Source: Bigelowiella natans CCMP2755 (lineage: Eukaryota > Cercozoa > Chlorarachniophyceae). From it: a DNA stretch of 64,000 nucleotides. Under the pieces are notes generated by a model. The model had not been told where the DNA came from. It saw nothing but the letters and a program-made list of their open reading frames with translations, and did not search any database. The position numbers and the translations under genes were made by a program. This document shows, in pieces, positions 51,073 through 63,599 of this stretch; position 1 is the first letter of the stretch, and each line of letters opens with the position of its first letter. Location of the stretch: assembly GCA_000320545.1 (NCBI GenBank), contig ADNK01000872.1, positions 27,480-91,479 of the forward strand, in the 5' to 3' direction.

Positions 51073-54000
51073 GTTCATGTATATGTATATTAAGCAGCGG
51101 CAGCAGCAGCAGATCTCCTGATGTCCCTGTAAACCAAGTAGTAGTAACCTAAAATCAAATTATGGATGATGACTACCTTCATCTTTATCATTTTCCCGTC
51201 TTTCGCTGCTGCTATCGCCATCGTGCTATCCTGCTTGGATCGCAGAGCATAATCTGCAAGCTTGATAGTATCTTCCTTCATAATTTGGAATAGAAGTCCT
51301 AAGTGTCTGAGCGGTAAGCCCATCTGGTGACATATTGCTCCGATATTTATTGTATCAGGAAACTTTGGAATCCGTATATCTTCAAGCCTGGTGGTGATGA
51401 TAATGATGATGATGATAATGATGATCATCATCAACAGTGGTGGTGGTAGTTGTAGAAGTAATAGTAAAGGAGGTATTACTAGAAACAACATACAGTTGCA
51501 CACGTACACGCACGCACAAGAGTTATATTTATAAATAACATATATTATTTACAATATTGAATATTTTTGAGTATACACACTGATAGACAAACAAGTACCC
51601 TGCAGGAGGTGTCGCGTTTGCATGCCCGGGACAAAATTTCTGTGCCTCCGATATAAGCTTTGCGCAAATATTACCTACTATTTCTCCACATAGGTACTTT
51701 GTCGCGTTTTTCCAATTTTCGTTGAGCGACGCATCTTGAAAATGACCTGAGTATATATCAATCTTTGACAAGGATGATTGGAAATCCAGCAACTATTACT
51801 CGTTTATCTAATTCTAATTTATGAAAAGAAGTATTTTACCCCACTTAGAGCCTGAATCAGGACTGATAGGTTTAAGTCTTGCCTTAGGCATCTCTCGGTA
51901 GAGGAACTGCCATGTTATACAATATTGTTGATTGATGATGATTTCCTGGTACTTTTCCAGTCTTTGAAAGTCAAAGAAGAAGTAGATGGGGAGTATGAAA
52001 AAATATGTGTAAATCTAGAGTCATCATGCAATTTAACAACATAACCTCAGGTCGAAGCATGCGATAAAAAACGGATGTCTTTTCCTCGGGTAGATGAGCT
52101 GTAACCTCTAAGGGTCAATAATGCAAGCGATGGTCATTGAGTAATATAAATTTCATGGTATTTTCAAAATTGGGTATGTGCATTAGAATATTGAAAAGTA
52201 GAACCAGGGCACTCGCATGGAAGATAGCGCGCCAAATCCATCACATCTAAGATTATTTAAGTTCAGACACAGCAGCAAACAAAACTACTGTTTTTGACAC
52301 TCGATAAAATGAAAAAATCTTAAGTATGTTTTAAAGTATCAGCCAGATCAAAGTAGTGGTTTGGCCACTTTTTACAGCATTTCTTCATGTTGGTTTTGAA
52401 GTATAAAATTAGAAACCATACAATAGTTGTGAATCCCTGACTCTGCCTGGACTTTGTAGCCTTCTACATCGCCTCCAGATACCTAAACAACAAATTTTAG
52501 TCATGATTTTAGATTTTTAATGCCATCAAGGTTGCGTGGTCTTCGCTCTCCGCATGTAACACAGTGATCCGACAGATAGAGTTCAACAGAGGTTTGATAT
52601 GAACAGGACTGCAATGATTGGTAGAAGAACTAGTTTGTGGATAGAGGAAAAAAAAGGTATTGGAAGCTACTAATTTCGTCAATGATACAATAACTTATAA
52701 TTGCTACCGGCACTACTGACGTTTATACAACTGTTTCCTTTAAATGAACAGTATGCCATGTAGTATGTATTATCGAAATAAATTGTATGTAAATATTATA
52801 TTTTTGGTAGTACCAACGTCACATCTCGAACTTTGTGGGGCGCTATTGTAAAAATTATCACAAAATCCTCTCAAAACAGGAAACTGTCTATTGCAGCTTG
52901 AGAGGTGGTAATAATAGTGGAAAACAACAATTATATTCAACAACTTTGGTTCGCTAAAAGAGAAGACGGTAGCAACTATTCAACACTTCTAAGGATGACC
53001 TATACTGTAAAATTCCGCCGCCCTCTCCATATGCGTGCTCAGCAAAGGGTCGCTGTTGCAAACACTATACCCTAAAAAGACAGCAACAACCAACCACCAC
53101 CATCACCACAACCTCTTCAGAAACATCAATATATTAGACAACTTCTATATCTTGCAAACAAGTTACATGGTCAAGTAGTAAATTGTTGTCTCAAAAAAAA
53201 CGAATCCTTTCAAAATTTCCACTAGGTATCATATTGTTATTTTCATTGTTATTTCGAGAATAATTTAGTAGATAGTATACCGCAATCTGCAGAGCCATAA
53301 ACAAGGATAGCTGCATGCGTCGGTAGTACTGGACATGCTAGTATACCTTGTTTGTGAGTGAATAGTCATATAATTTGCTTTTGGTATGGTGATGCGAATG
53401 GGAACAAGAGAATTATTTTTCTACAAGTGTTGTCGTTATGTGTGATTATCATGGTTTAAAGGAGAAATGGGAAAAACTTTTAATTAAAGACGATTAAGAA
53501 ATATTATTTCATTACGGTATCCACGATAATCGACGACCACTTGCCTGATGTTAAAATGAAGCTTAATACTAAATCCTTAATCTGTAATACTCTTAATCTG
53601 ATATTTCTGCTGTTGGCGTGCCGCTCGACAATACTTCAGATTATTTCATTTACATGCACACACAAATAAAGATATTTCTAATTTGGAAATGTACTGTTAT
53701 CTACCACGGAATTTGTATATCAATTTCTCCTCCAAGGAAATACTACACAACACAATGATACAATTATTTAAATGAAAATGAGTGACCGGGAAGTATGCTC
53801 TAGATTTCATATACATCAAAATTATGTTTTGGAAATCATTTTTGCTATCGTATAATAACAACGGCAAAATATAACTTCGTAAAGTGCATTGGTGCTTCTA
53901 AGTTCGTTTCCAGCGGCTTTCGCTCCAAGCTCCAAGTTTCCTTTCCACAGCCTTGAAGAATAAAGATAGTTCCCAGATCCTAACTATTTTTGGTACAATA

Positions 54001-55249
54001 TAGAATGAGTAACGCAATACGCGCTCCCCGCTCTCAAGACATAACGTTGAGTGGCTCTCTTTTCTTCCTCTATGCATCACGTATTGTACTTTCAATTGCA
54101 ATCATCTTCAACTTTGAATTAAGAATTAGTATATTAAGTTGTTTGGTGTACTTAATATATTACGTTCACATCGGTTGCGACCCTATAGAAAATCCCTTCC
54201 GATTCGACTGTTAAAGAAATTCGAGCACCAAATAGAACAAGATGGATATTTATAAACTTTTAAAATGAGGAATTACTATTGGTGGGAGGGGATGAATAGA
54301 AGTGTCGTCCCTTTTTTCACTTTCTGTCACATTTCAACCAAAAGTATCGAATCTACGAACTGAAACCTCTCCTTTTGAATACTTACAACAAAAGTAGGAA
54401 TTTCGATATGATAGAGTAATATACTCAAAGTACATAATATTCAACAGTACATCTAGTGCAGCCGAACAACATTTCCCCATTCTCTTTCTTTGGCCCATCT
54501 AGAATCGTTGTCCTTGTCGTTAATGGCATGTATTTTCTGCGCTTTAAAGCTTCCTGCTGCGATTTGTTCAGTACTTTTTTTGAGGATCTCCCATCGGTAA
54601 CTAAACACAACATTGGTGCGTGCATAATGTGTTAATGGTGCCGTTGTCTCTTGCATAAAGCAAAAATATTGGTTGATAGACATTCTTTGGACAATTATGG
54701 ATAATATTGGTACTCGCTGTCATCCATAGAGCGTGATTTTCATCAATAATTTCCTCGCATGTTCTTCTCACCACCTACATAGCATTATTAGAAGTAATCG
54801 TCCAGTTGCAGCCTGTAGTGTCTCAAAACACCAAAAAGTGCAAATATTATTCGACAATAACCACCTGATGGAGACTTCTCTTTAGGAGTGACAACATCTG
54901 AGAAAATCAATGATATAAATAAACCGAGAATAGAATGACATAGTTCCATGTTATTCCACAATGGAGACCTCCATTCTCGCTTCCATGTTTCGCCCTTCAA
55001 ACAACCTTGTAATTACAGTAAAAATAAAGGAAGATAAAAATTCTGATCGATTTGGTAATAAACAAAGACGATCTCTTCATACATTTTATGAGCGGTTGCC
55101 CATTTCTGCTCCGAGGAGCTTATGAAAGCCTTCAGCCTCAAGGCATCCTCCCCTGAAAAACAAACTCTCCATATTACAATACAGCCAGATTGCCCAGAAT
55201 AATATATTTGCGAACCCTTTGGCTGAGGCCCAAGTGGCTCGTTCTCCAT
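48890..55249 (-). CDS. CLU (clustered mitochondria)-like protein
   Basis: Large multi-exon gene. The CLU-central pattern is readable in order: YRMLRPE (about 52080), INIGAICHQMGLPLRHLGLL (about 51340), EMISRSLKHIIRRGLR (about 50850) and LLLWNKKVPFEMKQCFGFDF (about 50560). A TPR-like or helical C-terminal half follows (ELLPKAERMSLERRADLL, SAEDLVDAARQRSWQIDLLR), ending in a Lys/Asn-rich tail at 48890. Upstream exons with clear coding character but no assignable domain lie near 52090-52240, 52480-52415, 53040-52985, 53340-53280, 53640-53570, 54780-54470 and 55249-55070. The ATG at 55249 is the best start seen. CLU proteins bind RNA and translation factors and affect mitochondrial distribution. 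Exon joins are incomplete, and the 5' third could belong to another gene. Confidence 0.55.
51035..51070. repeat. (TA)n in CLU-like intron
   Basis: TA dinucleotide run in the intron between the exon encoding INIGAICHQMG and the one encoding EMISRSLKH. Confidence 0.9.
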
Positions 55250-55808
55250 TGAAGTATTCCCACCACTAGGATATATATTTAAGAAGAGCAATCCCTACTG
55301 GATTGCTGCCTCCTGTGGCCGTTGTGGGAGTTGTTTACGATTGAAGTGTGAAGGAGGAGAAAGAAAGAACTGATCATCAGTTTCTGGGAAATCATCATTG
55401 TCGTACTTAAGAAAAGGATGTCATTAAAAACATACGACAAATAAAGTTCGACAAATATTCTAGGTATTGTCTTCACTTTACATGTAGAAGGACTTCACAT
55501 ATGTAAAAAAAAGTATTATGCTTTCAAGTCCATGTCGCACATGTAAATGGTAGGCGATATACAGGATATCCCGAAGTCAATCAAGTCAAAGCTTGTGCAC
55601 CTGCTATGGATACCTTCAACGGAACTGCAGTGATGAGACAATCGTGATGAGACCCCAATCATAACAACCAAGTACAGGGACAAACTCTCTTGGCCTGAAA
55701 ATATAAAGAATTCAAGCGGACCCGCTCATTATTGCTTTGTTTCCAAACGAACTTAAAGCTCTGAAGTTGTTACCATCTACCGGCACCCGTTTCTGAAACA
55801 AATCATTG
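55250..55808. other. Divergent gap, CLU-like / Rab-like GTPase
   Basis: Presumed promoter region. A short open stretch continues upstream of the CLU-like ATG to about 55290. Nothing else is recognisable and there is no CATG/CTAG island. Confidence 0.45.
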
Positions 55809-56973
55809 ATGTCAAAACGAAAGGGACGCTTTAGAGATAAAAACTATCTCCGGATAAAGGTCTTTGACACAAAATTGCCCCTTTTGTTAGTGTTTGTATG
55901 TATGTGGTAAGTAACAAGTCAAGTGAAGAGGAATTAGATACGGGTCTCTAGTCTTTTTGAGAATTGTATTTCTGAATATTTGTGACAGATACTATCAATG
56001 GGAGATGCTCAAACAGGAAAAAGTTGTCTCATTAAACGCCATTGCGAACACAAGGTGCGTGATAATTTGGTGTGAAGCATTATCATTCTGATTCTTCCCT
56101 TTCTAGTTCGTATCGAAGTACATTCCAACTATAGGCGTGGATTTTGGCGTAAGGCCCGTCAAAATTGATGTAATAATCAACTATGTTCCATACGCACATT
56201 CTTAAGCACTATGTTCTCCGAAACTAACAGGACAAGCTTGCGAAAGTAAACTTTTGGGACCTCTCTGGAAATCCTGATTATGCTAAAATCAGAAATGAAT
56301 TTTACAAGGACGCTCAAGGGGTAATAATAAATCTCATCATTTCAGTAATAATAAACAGTTCTCTTTTTCTTAAAGGTTTTGTTAGTATTTGATGTTACGT
56401 CAAGAAGCTCCATGCTTGCACTAGAAGACTGGCTAAGGGTAATTCAGAACACCCTTTAAATATGATTTTCATTTGGAATAGTAGTAGAACGCTGTAGGAA
56501 AACCTGGTGATGGTAAATGATTTTCTTTGGAAAAAGGAGATGGAAAGTTACGGTGACAAGACGAAGCCTTTGGCAGGGATAGTATGCGGAAATAAGGTCG
56601 TTGTTGTTGTTGTTGTTGTTGCTTTAACATATTGCAACATCATACAGATTACGCTTGACTCACTTCACGGTCAGGTTGACAAAAAGAAGCGGATGGTGGA
56701 GGCTACAGAGGCTGAATCCTGGGCAAAAGCACGGGGATTTCTGTAAATTGAATTTAATTTTCGCCAAGTGCTCTTCTAAAGTTGGCACATCCTTGTTGTC
56801 AATCACTCTACAGATACTACGATACATCAGCGAAAAGTGGGCATAATGTCGACACAGTATTCGAAACAAGTAATAACGAGTTGGGAACACAAAATGAGCA
56901 CTACTCCGGAACAGACACTCACTCAATGTTTTCAAAAATCTTTAGTGTATCAGATGATTCTGGATCAAATTGA
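55809..56973 (+). CDS. RJL/DNAJC27-type Rab-like GTPase without J domain
   Basis: Small GTPase of the RJL family. Eight exons (55809-55859, 55989-56054, 56107-56169, 56231-56320, 56376-56438, 56498-56596, 56648-56742, 56814-56973) sum to 228 residues with consistent phases. The start MSKRKGRFRDKNYLRIK parallels the animal basic N-terminus. G1 is GDAQTGKSC and switch I is KYIPTIGVDFGVR. G3 is WDLSGNP, with no Gln at the catalytic position, as in RJLs. IRNEFYKDAQGVLLVFDVTS is a family signature. G4 is NKIT, where NKxD is expected, and G5 is TSAKSG. There is no C-terminal Cys for prenylation and no J domain; the Ser/Asn-rich tail ends at 56973. The missing J domain is common in protist RJLs. Confidence 0.85.
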
Positions 56974-57234
56974 AGATGCCCATTGATTCTAAGCGAACTA
57001 GATCTTAGGTACAAAATATCTTCAGATATGTGCCTGTAATTTAGCATACAGCTATAGCCACGATTTTTATTCAAGCGTGCATATTGTCTTTGGTAGGTAG
57101 TCAACACGGTATCATTCTCTCTTATCATGTGCCCTGTGTTGCCCACAGTCATGTGGCGTCGCAGATTTTTGAACATTCGATGAAATATTACAGGGGGAAT
57201 CAAGTGCTGCGATGTATGTGAAGTAGTCGGAAGT

Positions 57235-57800
57235 GAATATTTTATATAGCCCTTATAGGCTCTAGAGCGTACCCTATATAGCCCTTATAGGCTATAAAAT
57301 TTTTGTAAGTGTGCGCAGTCTAGCATGGCATTGCCTAGATTGCGACGTAAATCTCATAGCTATCTAGCTATGAGCACGTATCCTCTTCAATATGCGTACA
57401 TCGGCATGACATGCAACTCTAGAACCTAGAACTGGTGGTGATGATGACAGCTGCGAGGGTTACTAGCTTGCGCGCAGCTCGATCTCGTCATGCAATGCAA
57501 GCAGACTCGCGAATGCAAAACATGTGAAACTCTTTTCATACACCAGCCGTGGATTTTTTAGCAATTTGTAGAAATTGTTCGCCCGCATGCTAGCACGCGC
57601 ACGCAATTCATGTAGCCTGCTAGCTAGTTAGAGGCTGACTGCATCATGATGAGATGCAGTGCATGCCACAGCATCGCAGCAGGCGCATCGATGTGCTGCA
57701 AAATGACATGTACGCTACTTTAATTGCAGACAACAGACACAACATAACAGCTGTAGCCGCTGTTTCGCACAGCTACGTACATCACTAGGATGACAATTGG
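57235..57800. other. Palindrome-rich intergenic island H (convergent gap)
   Basis: Between the Rab-like gene (+) and the P450 gene (-). It starts with two copies of a TATAGCC...GGCT element (57245 and 57277), the second a perfect 7-bp inverted repeat around CTTATA. GCTATCTAGCTATGAGC, GCATGCTAGCACGCGC and many CATG/CTAG words follow. 57801-57997 is plain A/T-rich 3' flank. Confidence 0.7.
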
Positions 57801-57997
57801 AAACATTTAATTACTTTATTACATCCATCTCAATTATTGCATGTGTACATGTTTTTTTTAATTTGCTCTGCGTGTGTCCTACAACGATGAACGAGCCAGC
57901 CCAATTATAAATCGAACATTGTAGAACATGTAGTACGTGCTCAAGAGTCATGTTTTCGCTCGTTTTACAATCAAGCTCTAGCAAAGTATAATGGCTG

Positions 57998-60942
57998 CTA
58001 GTCCGATAAAGATATGCTGAAACCTGGGAAGTCATATCCTCTGTTTTTAATACGTTCGCCTCCTTTTCCATTCTCATCTTTGATCACCTCCCATCCTGAT
58101 AAAATGGATAGATTACGTGTGCTATATCTTCCTATCTTTCCAACATCTAGAACAAACAAGTCAGCTCAAAACTAGTTTCCCTAAACTTGCGATTGGTGTT
58201 TGTTAGACTCGGAACCTCTTCGATCGATTTCATTCAGAAATTCTCGACAAATTGTTAGAGCTAAGTCCTTTCCCGGGCACCTTGAAGATGAGATAAACTG
58301 TAAGGATGATGTGGCCTACCGTCAATGATTAAGATACATCTACCTTCGAGTAGATCCTCCAAATTCCGCAAATGCTGCTAAGTTAAGTTCGTACTGAGAT
58401 CTATCCCGTAGTTTGAAGGCTTGTGCATTTGTTCCCCACACCTCAACAAATTTAAGAACAATTCACCACTCTGATGGTTGCTGTATGAGGTCAAGAATCA
58501 AATACTATGAGTATCTGACTGCTATATGATGCACTTATTCACCCCTATATAAAATATCAACATGTATACTACCATGACAACCAAATCATAAGTACCTTCT
58601 CTTGGCGGAATGCAGATCCCAAGGCCAGAACTTCACGCTTTTCATCCCGAGTGTATGGAACCTACAATATAATCAACAAACATCCAACATTATGCATTAA
58701 TCTATGAAACGGTGATCCCGACGATATTTGCTCATCATTGGTCGAAGCAGGATAAATTATGATGTCCTAGTTACCTCTGAGACTGCTGGATACAAACGTG
58801 AAGTTTCCTGGATCAAAATATCTAATTTTGATAGATCGATTTTGTAGGCCCCACTGCTGCCTGGTGGATGCTGTTTGAGAGCCTCCTCTGCCTCACCGTT
58901 AGCAATCTAGAATAGTAAAAGAACAAGAAGTGCTTTAAGGGAATAATAGAGTAAGATAATGCGTTTGTTAATCAAAAGCAATAATTTATATGCAGATTAT
59001 GTAATCATGATGCTGGAGCTAATACCGTAGTAAATGATATTAATGGTAATGCGATGAAGACGATGATGATGATTATGGTGACGATGATGATAAAGAGGTG
59101 AGGATGATGATTGTTGACCACAGCTAAGCAGTGATGCAGTAACGTTGGCACACCCAGTCCTGGTATTCAAATTTACAAAAGCAACAATACGATTAGTATT
59201 CACAAAGTAACAGGTATGTCTACTGTGCCAAAAAATAAATGTGTGCTGGCACGTGGGTTGCATGTATTTTTAATCCTCCATGCATATCTTCTGTAACCAT
59301 GTTGGAACACCAACCTCCAGCAAACGTCAACGCGTCGAGCACCCCCCATGCAATACGAGAAATATCTTCTTCTACTTCTCTTTTGTGATTCATTATAATC
59401 AGCTGCTTGATTCGCTTTAGGTACATCTACATAAGAAATATTCTCAGAGGAGGGAGGGATGCATTAGGGTTAGCATAATATACTACTGCTACTTCTACAT
59501 GCACTACCTGATTTTTCTCCTGAATAGCACTCACTAAACCAGGCATGAAGTACGTCGCAAACCTGTTGCACAAGTGATAGATATTGAGAGAAGGAGAAGG
59601 AGGATCAGGGGGAGGAAGAAGGATATGGAGGGGGGAGAGAAGGGGAAGGAGGATCTGGAGGAGGAGGAGGAAGGAAAATGGCTTCAATGAAAACATCATC
59701 ATCGCGTAGTATGTTATCCAGTGTTGGTTTTAGTACGTAGCGAACATATGCACACCATCCTACTTTGGTAGTAACGAAACCATCAAGCGTTTTTTTTGGT
59801 ACGCCGCGAAATCTCGTGCTTCATCAATGGTCATGTTATCGCCCTGTAGGGTTGAGTGCACACAACAACGCTAATATGATGAGGAAGAAGGACACTACTT
59901 TTAATTATATACATGTACCATCCAGTGATTGAACAGGAGCTGAACACAAAAGACCACTAGATCGTCGCGAATATGGATAATCTGATTAGAATTTTTAGAG
60001 AATTTTTTAATTCAACCAGATTCAGTTGGATGACAACATGGAAGATGAAACCTTTTGATTTTGCAGTATTTTGCGAATATCCTTTGATAAGCTCGCCTCT
60101 GTGTCACAAGCAATGGATCATCTAAGCTATTGTCGATATGGCCGAATGATAAATACCGTTCCACTTTCTTTTATCTCCGGACAGCGTTTCGTCAAAGAAA
60201 GGACGCATCTTACGCAGTTTGATGAAGAAGGGATTATTATAACACCAGGATAATGTGGGGTTGGTTCTGAAACTAGTGGCGATTGTAGGTAGGCAATGAG
60301 TAGTTTAAACCACCATAATTTAGGCTGAACTACCTTCGTATGAAAGTTTTTGTTGGCCCCGAGAGCAATCTGTTTTTCAACGGAGACATTAGTCACATAC
60401 ACATAACAATTGAACTAACTTGCCAATTCGTGTACCGTGCCGTACAACATAGCCGCATCATTGAGCACAAACGCTCCAAGAAAATTTCCCGATCCAATCT
60501 AGATATGATTGGTCATCGTAATGTATGTCAAAGATTGTAACCCCTTGCGTGATGATTTGACGTTGTGGTTTGCTTGCCTCTGCAGCGTCTCGCCCGTACT
60601 CTCCCATACGCTCACGGATTTCCGAAGTATCAGTGTACACCGTTGCGTTAAAGATATCAAATGGCCCCCTTCATACGTATATATGTATACCAAATACATA
60701 CAGTATGGGATAAGGAGTCAAACAGATATTATCATTCATTCGAGTAGACATCAATCTAGTATCCACCGATTTCCTGCAGACACGATATTGCTCTGATAAA
60801 GACCCTGTTAAGTTATAAATTCTTTAGAACTTCGATCCCTTGCAAAATTCATCAAACATAAAATAATATATCTGCTTACCTCCCCCGCGCTCAAGAGTTT
60901 GAAAACGTGAAAATAGTACGTTATCGTAGGTTTCGTCACCAT
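57998..60942 (-). CDS. Cytochrome P450 monooxygenase-like protein
   Basis: Haem-thiolate enzyme in about 12-14 small exons. ATG at 60942 (MVTKPTITYYFHVFKLLSAG) is the best start. Identifiable parts, upstream to downstream: IGSGNFLGAFVLNDAAML (about 60500), IIHIRDDLVVFCVQLLFNHW (about 59960), I-helix DALTFAGG (about 59310) continuing LGVPTLLHHCLAVV, K-helix ILIQETSRLYPAVSE with the ExxR pair (about 58800), AFKLRDRSQYELN (about 58410), and the haem loop FGGSTRRCPGKDLAL (58370-58250, split by an intron). The stop at 57998 follows GYDFPGFSISLSD. Phases agree over the last exons; several middle joins are unchecked. The CPGKD haem loop recalls the CYP74-like and related clans. Substrate unknown. 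Confidence 0.7.
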
Positions 60943-61760
60943 GACTAAAACAGCTACTAGTATAACCTGATTTTATGAGGAGCTGTTGGTATTGTCTCCA
61001 AAATCTTTAAATTTCATCTATCTATCCATATACACAACCATAATGGCAGTCCCAAGACTCTTTAAACCAACGCTCATCTTCCCTCTGTCTGTCAATAATT
61101 GATGAAGCCGTTGTGATCTGGGTGCTTTTTCAGCCCTGCGTGGTGGCCATGTTGTATTCCAGCATCAGGATTGTCCTCCAAACATGCCATTTATACTCAT
61201 GCGACAACTAAGATCATTGTCTCCTATTATAAACCTAACAAGATTTCCTTAATATCGATACCCTTATCTCTAAATTTTGGATCTATTTGTGCTGTTTCTG
61301 TCTCTGCGTCAAAAAGAATATCATGTCGCAGTTATTAAAGGGTGGAATATCAGTCATTTATGCTACTTAATCACAATATCTGATACGACATGAATTAAAG
61401 TATTGACGCATCTAAGGATCGGCTTGTATTTTTACTGTTATTTATTATTATTATTATTGTTCCAAGCACCTCCTGCTGTGCTGTTTGTGATCCCGTGTCA
61501 TTCATTTATTTATTACCCGTAGCAGCAACCAAGGGCCGGAGGAGAGGAGGAGCGAACCGTGCATATTATTGTCACTATCTGTCTCTCCATTAAATCTAGA
61601 GCTCTCATTATCTCACTGAAGTGGAAGAAGACAAAGAAGAAGAAGAAGAAGAAGAAGAAGAAGGAGAAGGCCCCAGCAACTAACCAACCAACCAACCAGC
61701 CAGGCAGGAGGCAGGAGCGACTGTAGAGGAACGTGGAGCAAATAAAAGCATAGTAGACAG
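60943..61760. other. Divergent gap, P450 / Rolling-stone-like gene
   Basis: Presumed promoter region. TTA run at about 61439-61458, GAA run at about 61636-61664, and CCAACCAACCAACC repeats at about 61680-61696. No gene and no CATG/CTAG island. Confidence 0.5.
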
Positions 61761-62960
61761 ATGGAAGACATTGGATCACAGCAGCATATCAATCATCATG
61801 ACGAAACTGTCAGGGAAGAATCGAAGAATACGAATATGCTGAAAGAGAGCATGCAAGAGGAGGATACTACCTGCACGTCTAAGTGCGTTCACCGGCTTCG
61901 TGTTCAGCTCACCCTCAAGGAGGTTTATAATCTCGCAGTCGGTGCACGTTGGTTATGATGTCTACTTGAATTACTTTAAACCGGGGGGTTATTACAGAAC
62001 GCCGCTACACTACTTCCTTTTCTTTCTTTTTTCTGTATTTTTCTTCTTTTTTTTCTTCTTCTTGTTCTTATCCATAAACCGTGCTTCGGACTGATGAAAA
62101 TGAACGTTGCGTTGTCAGGTTCAAGATTTTGGAGAGTGGCGATTAGGCAACATATATATTTGGCTTACTATTAGAGTTTTCAATGCGGCTTACACAACGG
62201 CGGTATGTTTCGAAATCGTCCATCTACCCGATCTTTGAAACATATTATTCCTCTCTTTTCTCATCATGTTTATAGATACTTGTATGGGGTATAGCAATCA
62301 CGGCTAGAACTGTGAATGGACCTTGGTGGCCGATATACGTGAGTAACAGTTGGAACTCAAGAATGCTCTAATATCTTGATGGCTGCTGCATAGTTTTATG
62401 AACTATAATTCATTATTTATTCAGCTTACAAACTGGACTCTGGTGCTTTTGACAGCATACTTTTGGTGTGCTGTTTTAAGCACAATAGTTGCTCTTCGGT
62501 GCCAAAACATTGTCATTGAGTACACCCCCAATGTTTTCATGGTAACTTGGCATCTTCAAAATGTTTGCTTAGGGTAATTGCTGTACATGTAGCATATAAT
62601 CCACAATCACGTTGGTTCAGAATACCGTTGCTTCAATATGGCTTATTTCGATTCAGAGGAACGATGGCCGTATTCGCCCTCTTTTGGTTGCTTGTGTATA
62701 CCGGTGGAACCCCGAGGGCATGGGATGTACATGCTCACGGAGTGAACTGGGTACTCATGTTGTGTGACCGCTTCTTTACAAAACAACCAGCATACTATAT
62801 TCACTTCTACCAACTCCAAATATATGCATTGGTAAGAGCCTCAGCATCTCTTTGTGCCCGCATAATCTCTGTTTCAAATTTGAATGTGTTTTTTAGGTGT
62901 ATGTACTATTCTCCATTATTCACAATTATTCTGGGATTGATAATGGAGCTGCTGATGGCA
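61761..62960 (+). CDS. Rolling-stone-like polytopic membrane protein (3' end unresolved)
   Basis: Exons 61761-61922, 62119-62202, 62276-62338, 62425-62573, 62621-62831 and 62897-62960 join in phase. The N-terminus is soluble and Glu/Asp/His-rich. Helices follow: NWTLVLLTAYFWCAVLSTIV, MAVFALFWLLVYTGG, and the segment after QLQIYAL. The signature WDVHAHGVNWVLMLCDRFFT, followed by KQP, and then VYVLFSIIHNYSG match the D-x-H-x-HG-x-N pattern of the Rolling stone/DUF membrane family. Those proteins have been linked to myoblast fusion in flies, but their molecular role is unclear. The last exon ends in a donor with one base over; 3' exons beyond about 63050 were not identified. Confidence 0.65.
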
Positions 62961-63139
62961 GTAAGTGTTTATGTCATTGAATTATATTATCAGTTTTTTT
63001 GCTTCATTTTATGTGGAGATGATAGAGAAAAAGGGACCAAAAATTGAATACATACCTTGCGTAGACGTGCATTCCCAAATGTCGATATTCACATACGTCT
63101 TTATATTATAGTATTATAGTTGTATTAAAATATTCTTTT

Positions 63140-63142
63140 TCC

Positions 63143-63182
<40 letters not shown>

Positions 63183-63250
63183 CCTCTTCTTTGTATGTGC
63201 GTACATGTGTGTGTGTGTGTGTGTGTGGGAGGGGGGGGAGGGCGGGCAGC
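63140..63250. repeat. (CT)n, (GT)n and a G-quadruplex-type tract
   Basis: CT run (about 63146-63178), GT run (about 63207-63227), then GGGAGGGGGGGGAGGGCGGG at 63227-63246. The last has four or more G-tracts with one-base loops, a textbook G-quadruplex pattern on the plus strand. Confidence 0.85.
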
Positions 63251-63599
63251 CACTTATAACATTGCTGGGGGGGGGTATGATTCCAAGGCTACTGCCACCC
63301 ATTTCGTAACCAAATGATGGTTGTGGGGGGCTGAGAATATTCGTGGGGAAATAGGCCTCTATCTTTTTATATAGGAGGGGGTTTCTAATGCTGAAGTGTC
63401 CGCGACCAATCACTTCCTGAATTCACATGAGGACTGTGATAACTAATCAATGTCATCACTCATTCAAAAAACCTGTCCAGTGGGTAAACACTGACATGAA
63501 ATTGCCAACCTTTATTTTGTACTTCTGGTGTAAGCACTTTTGCCTGCCCCCATGATGAAAAGGGATTGTGGGAATTCTAGATAATTGCTTTGCCCTTAG

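Noticed and set aside
55070-55249. 25-nt intron in the first CLU-like exon
   Set aside because: Removing it creates a stop, whereas the contiguous frame stays open, so it is treated as exon.
56919-57203. 94-codon minus-strand ORF over the 3' end of the Rab-like gene
   Set aside because: It reads plausibly, but it overlaps the phase-consistent last exon of the GTPase, has no splice partners and no recognisable domain.
57811-57997. Extension of the P450 gene to a stop at 57811
   Set aside because: The alternative frame at the last exon stops at 57998 and is the one that matches the splice phase from the haem-loop exon.
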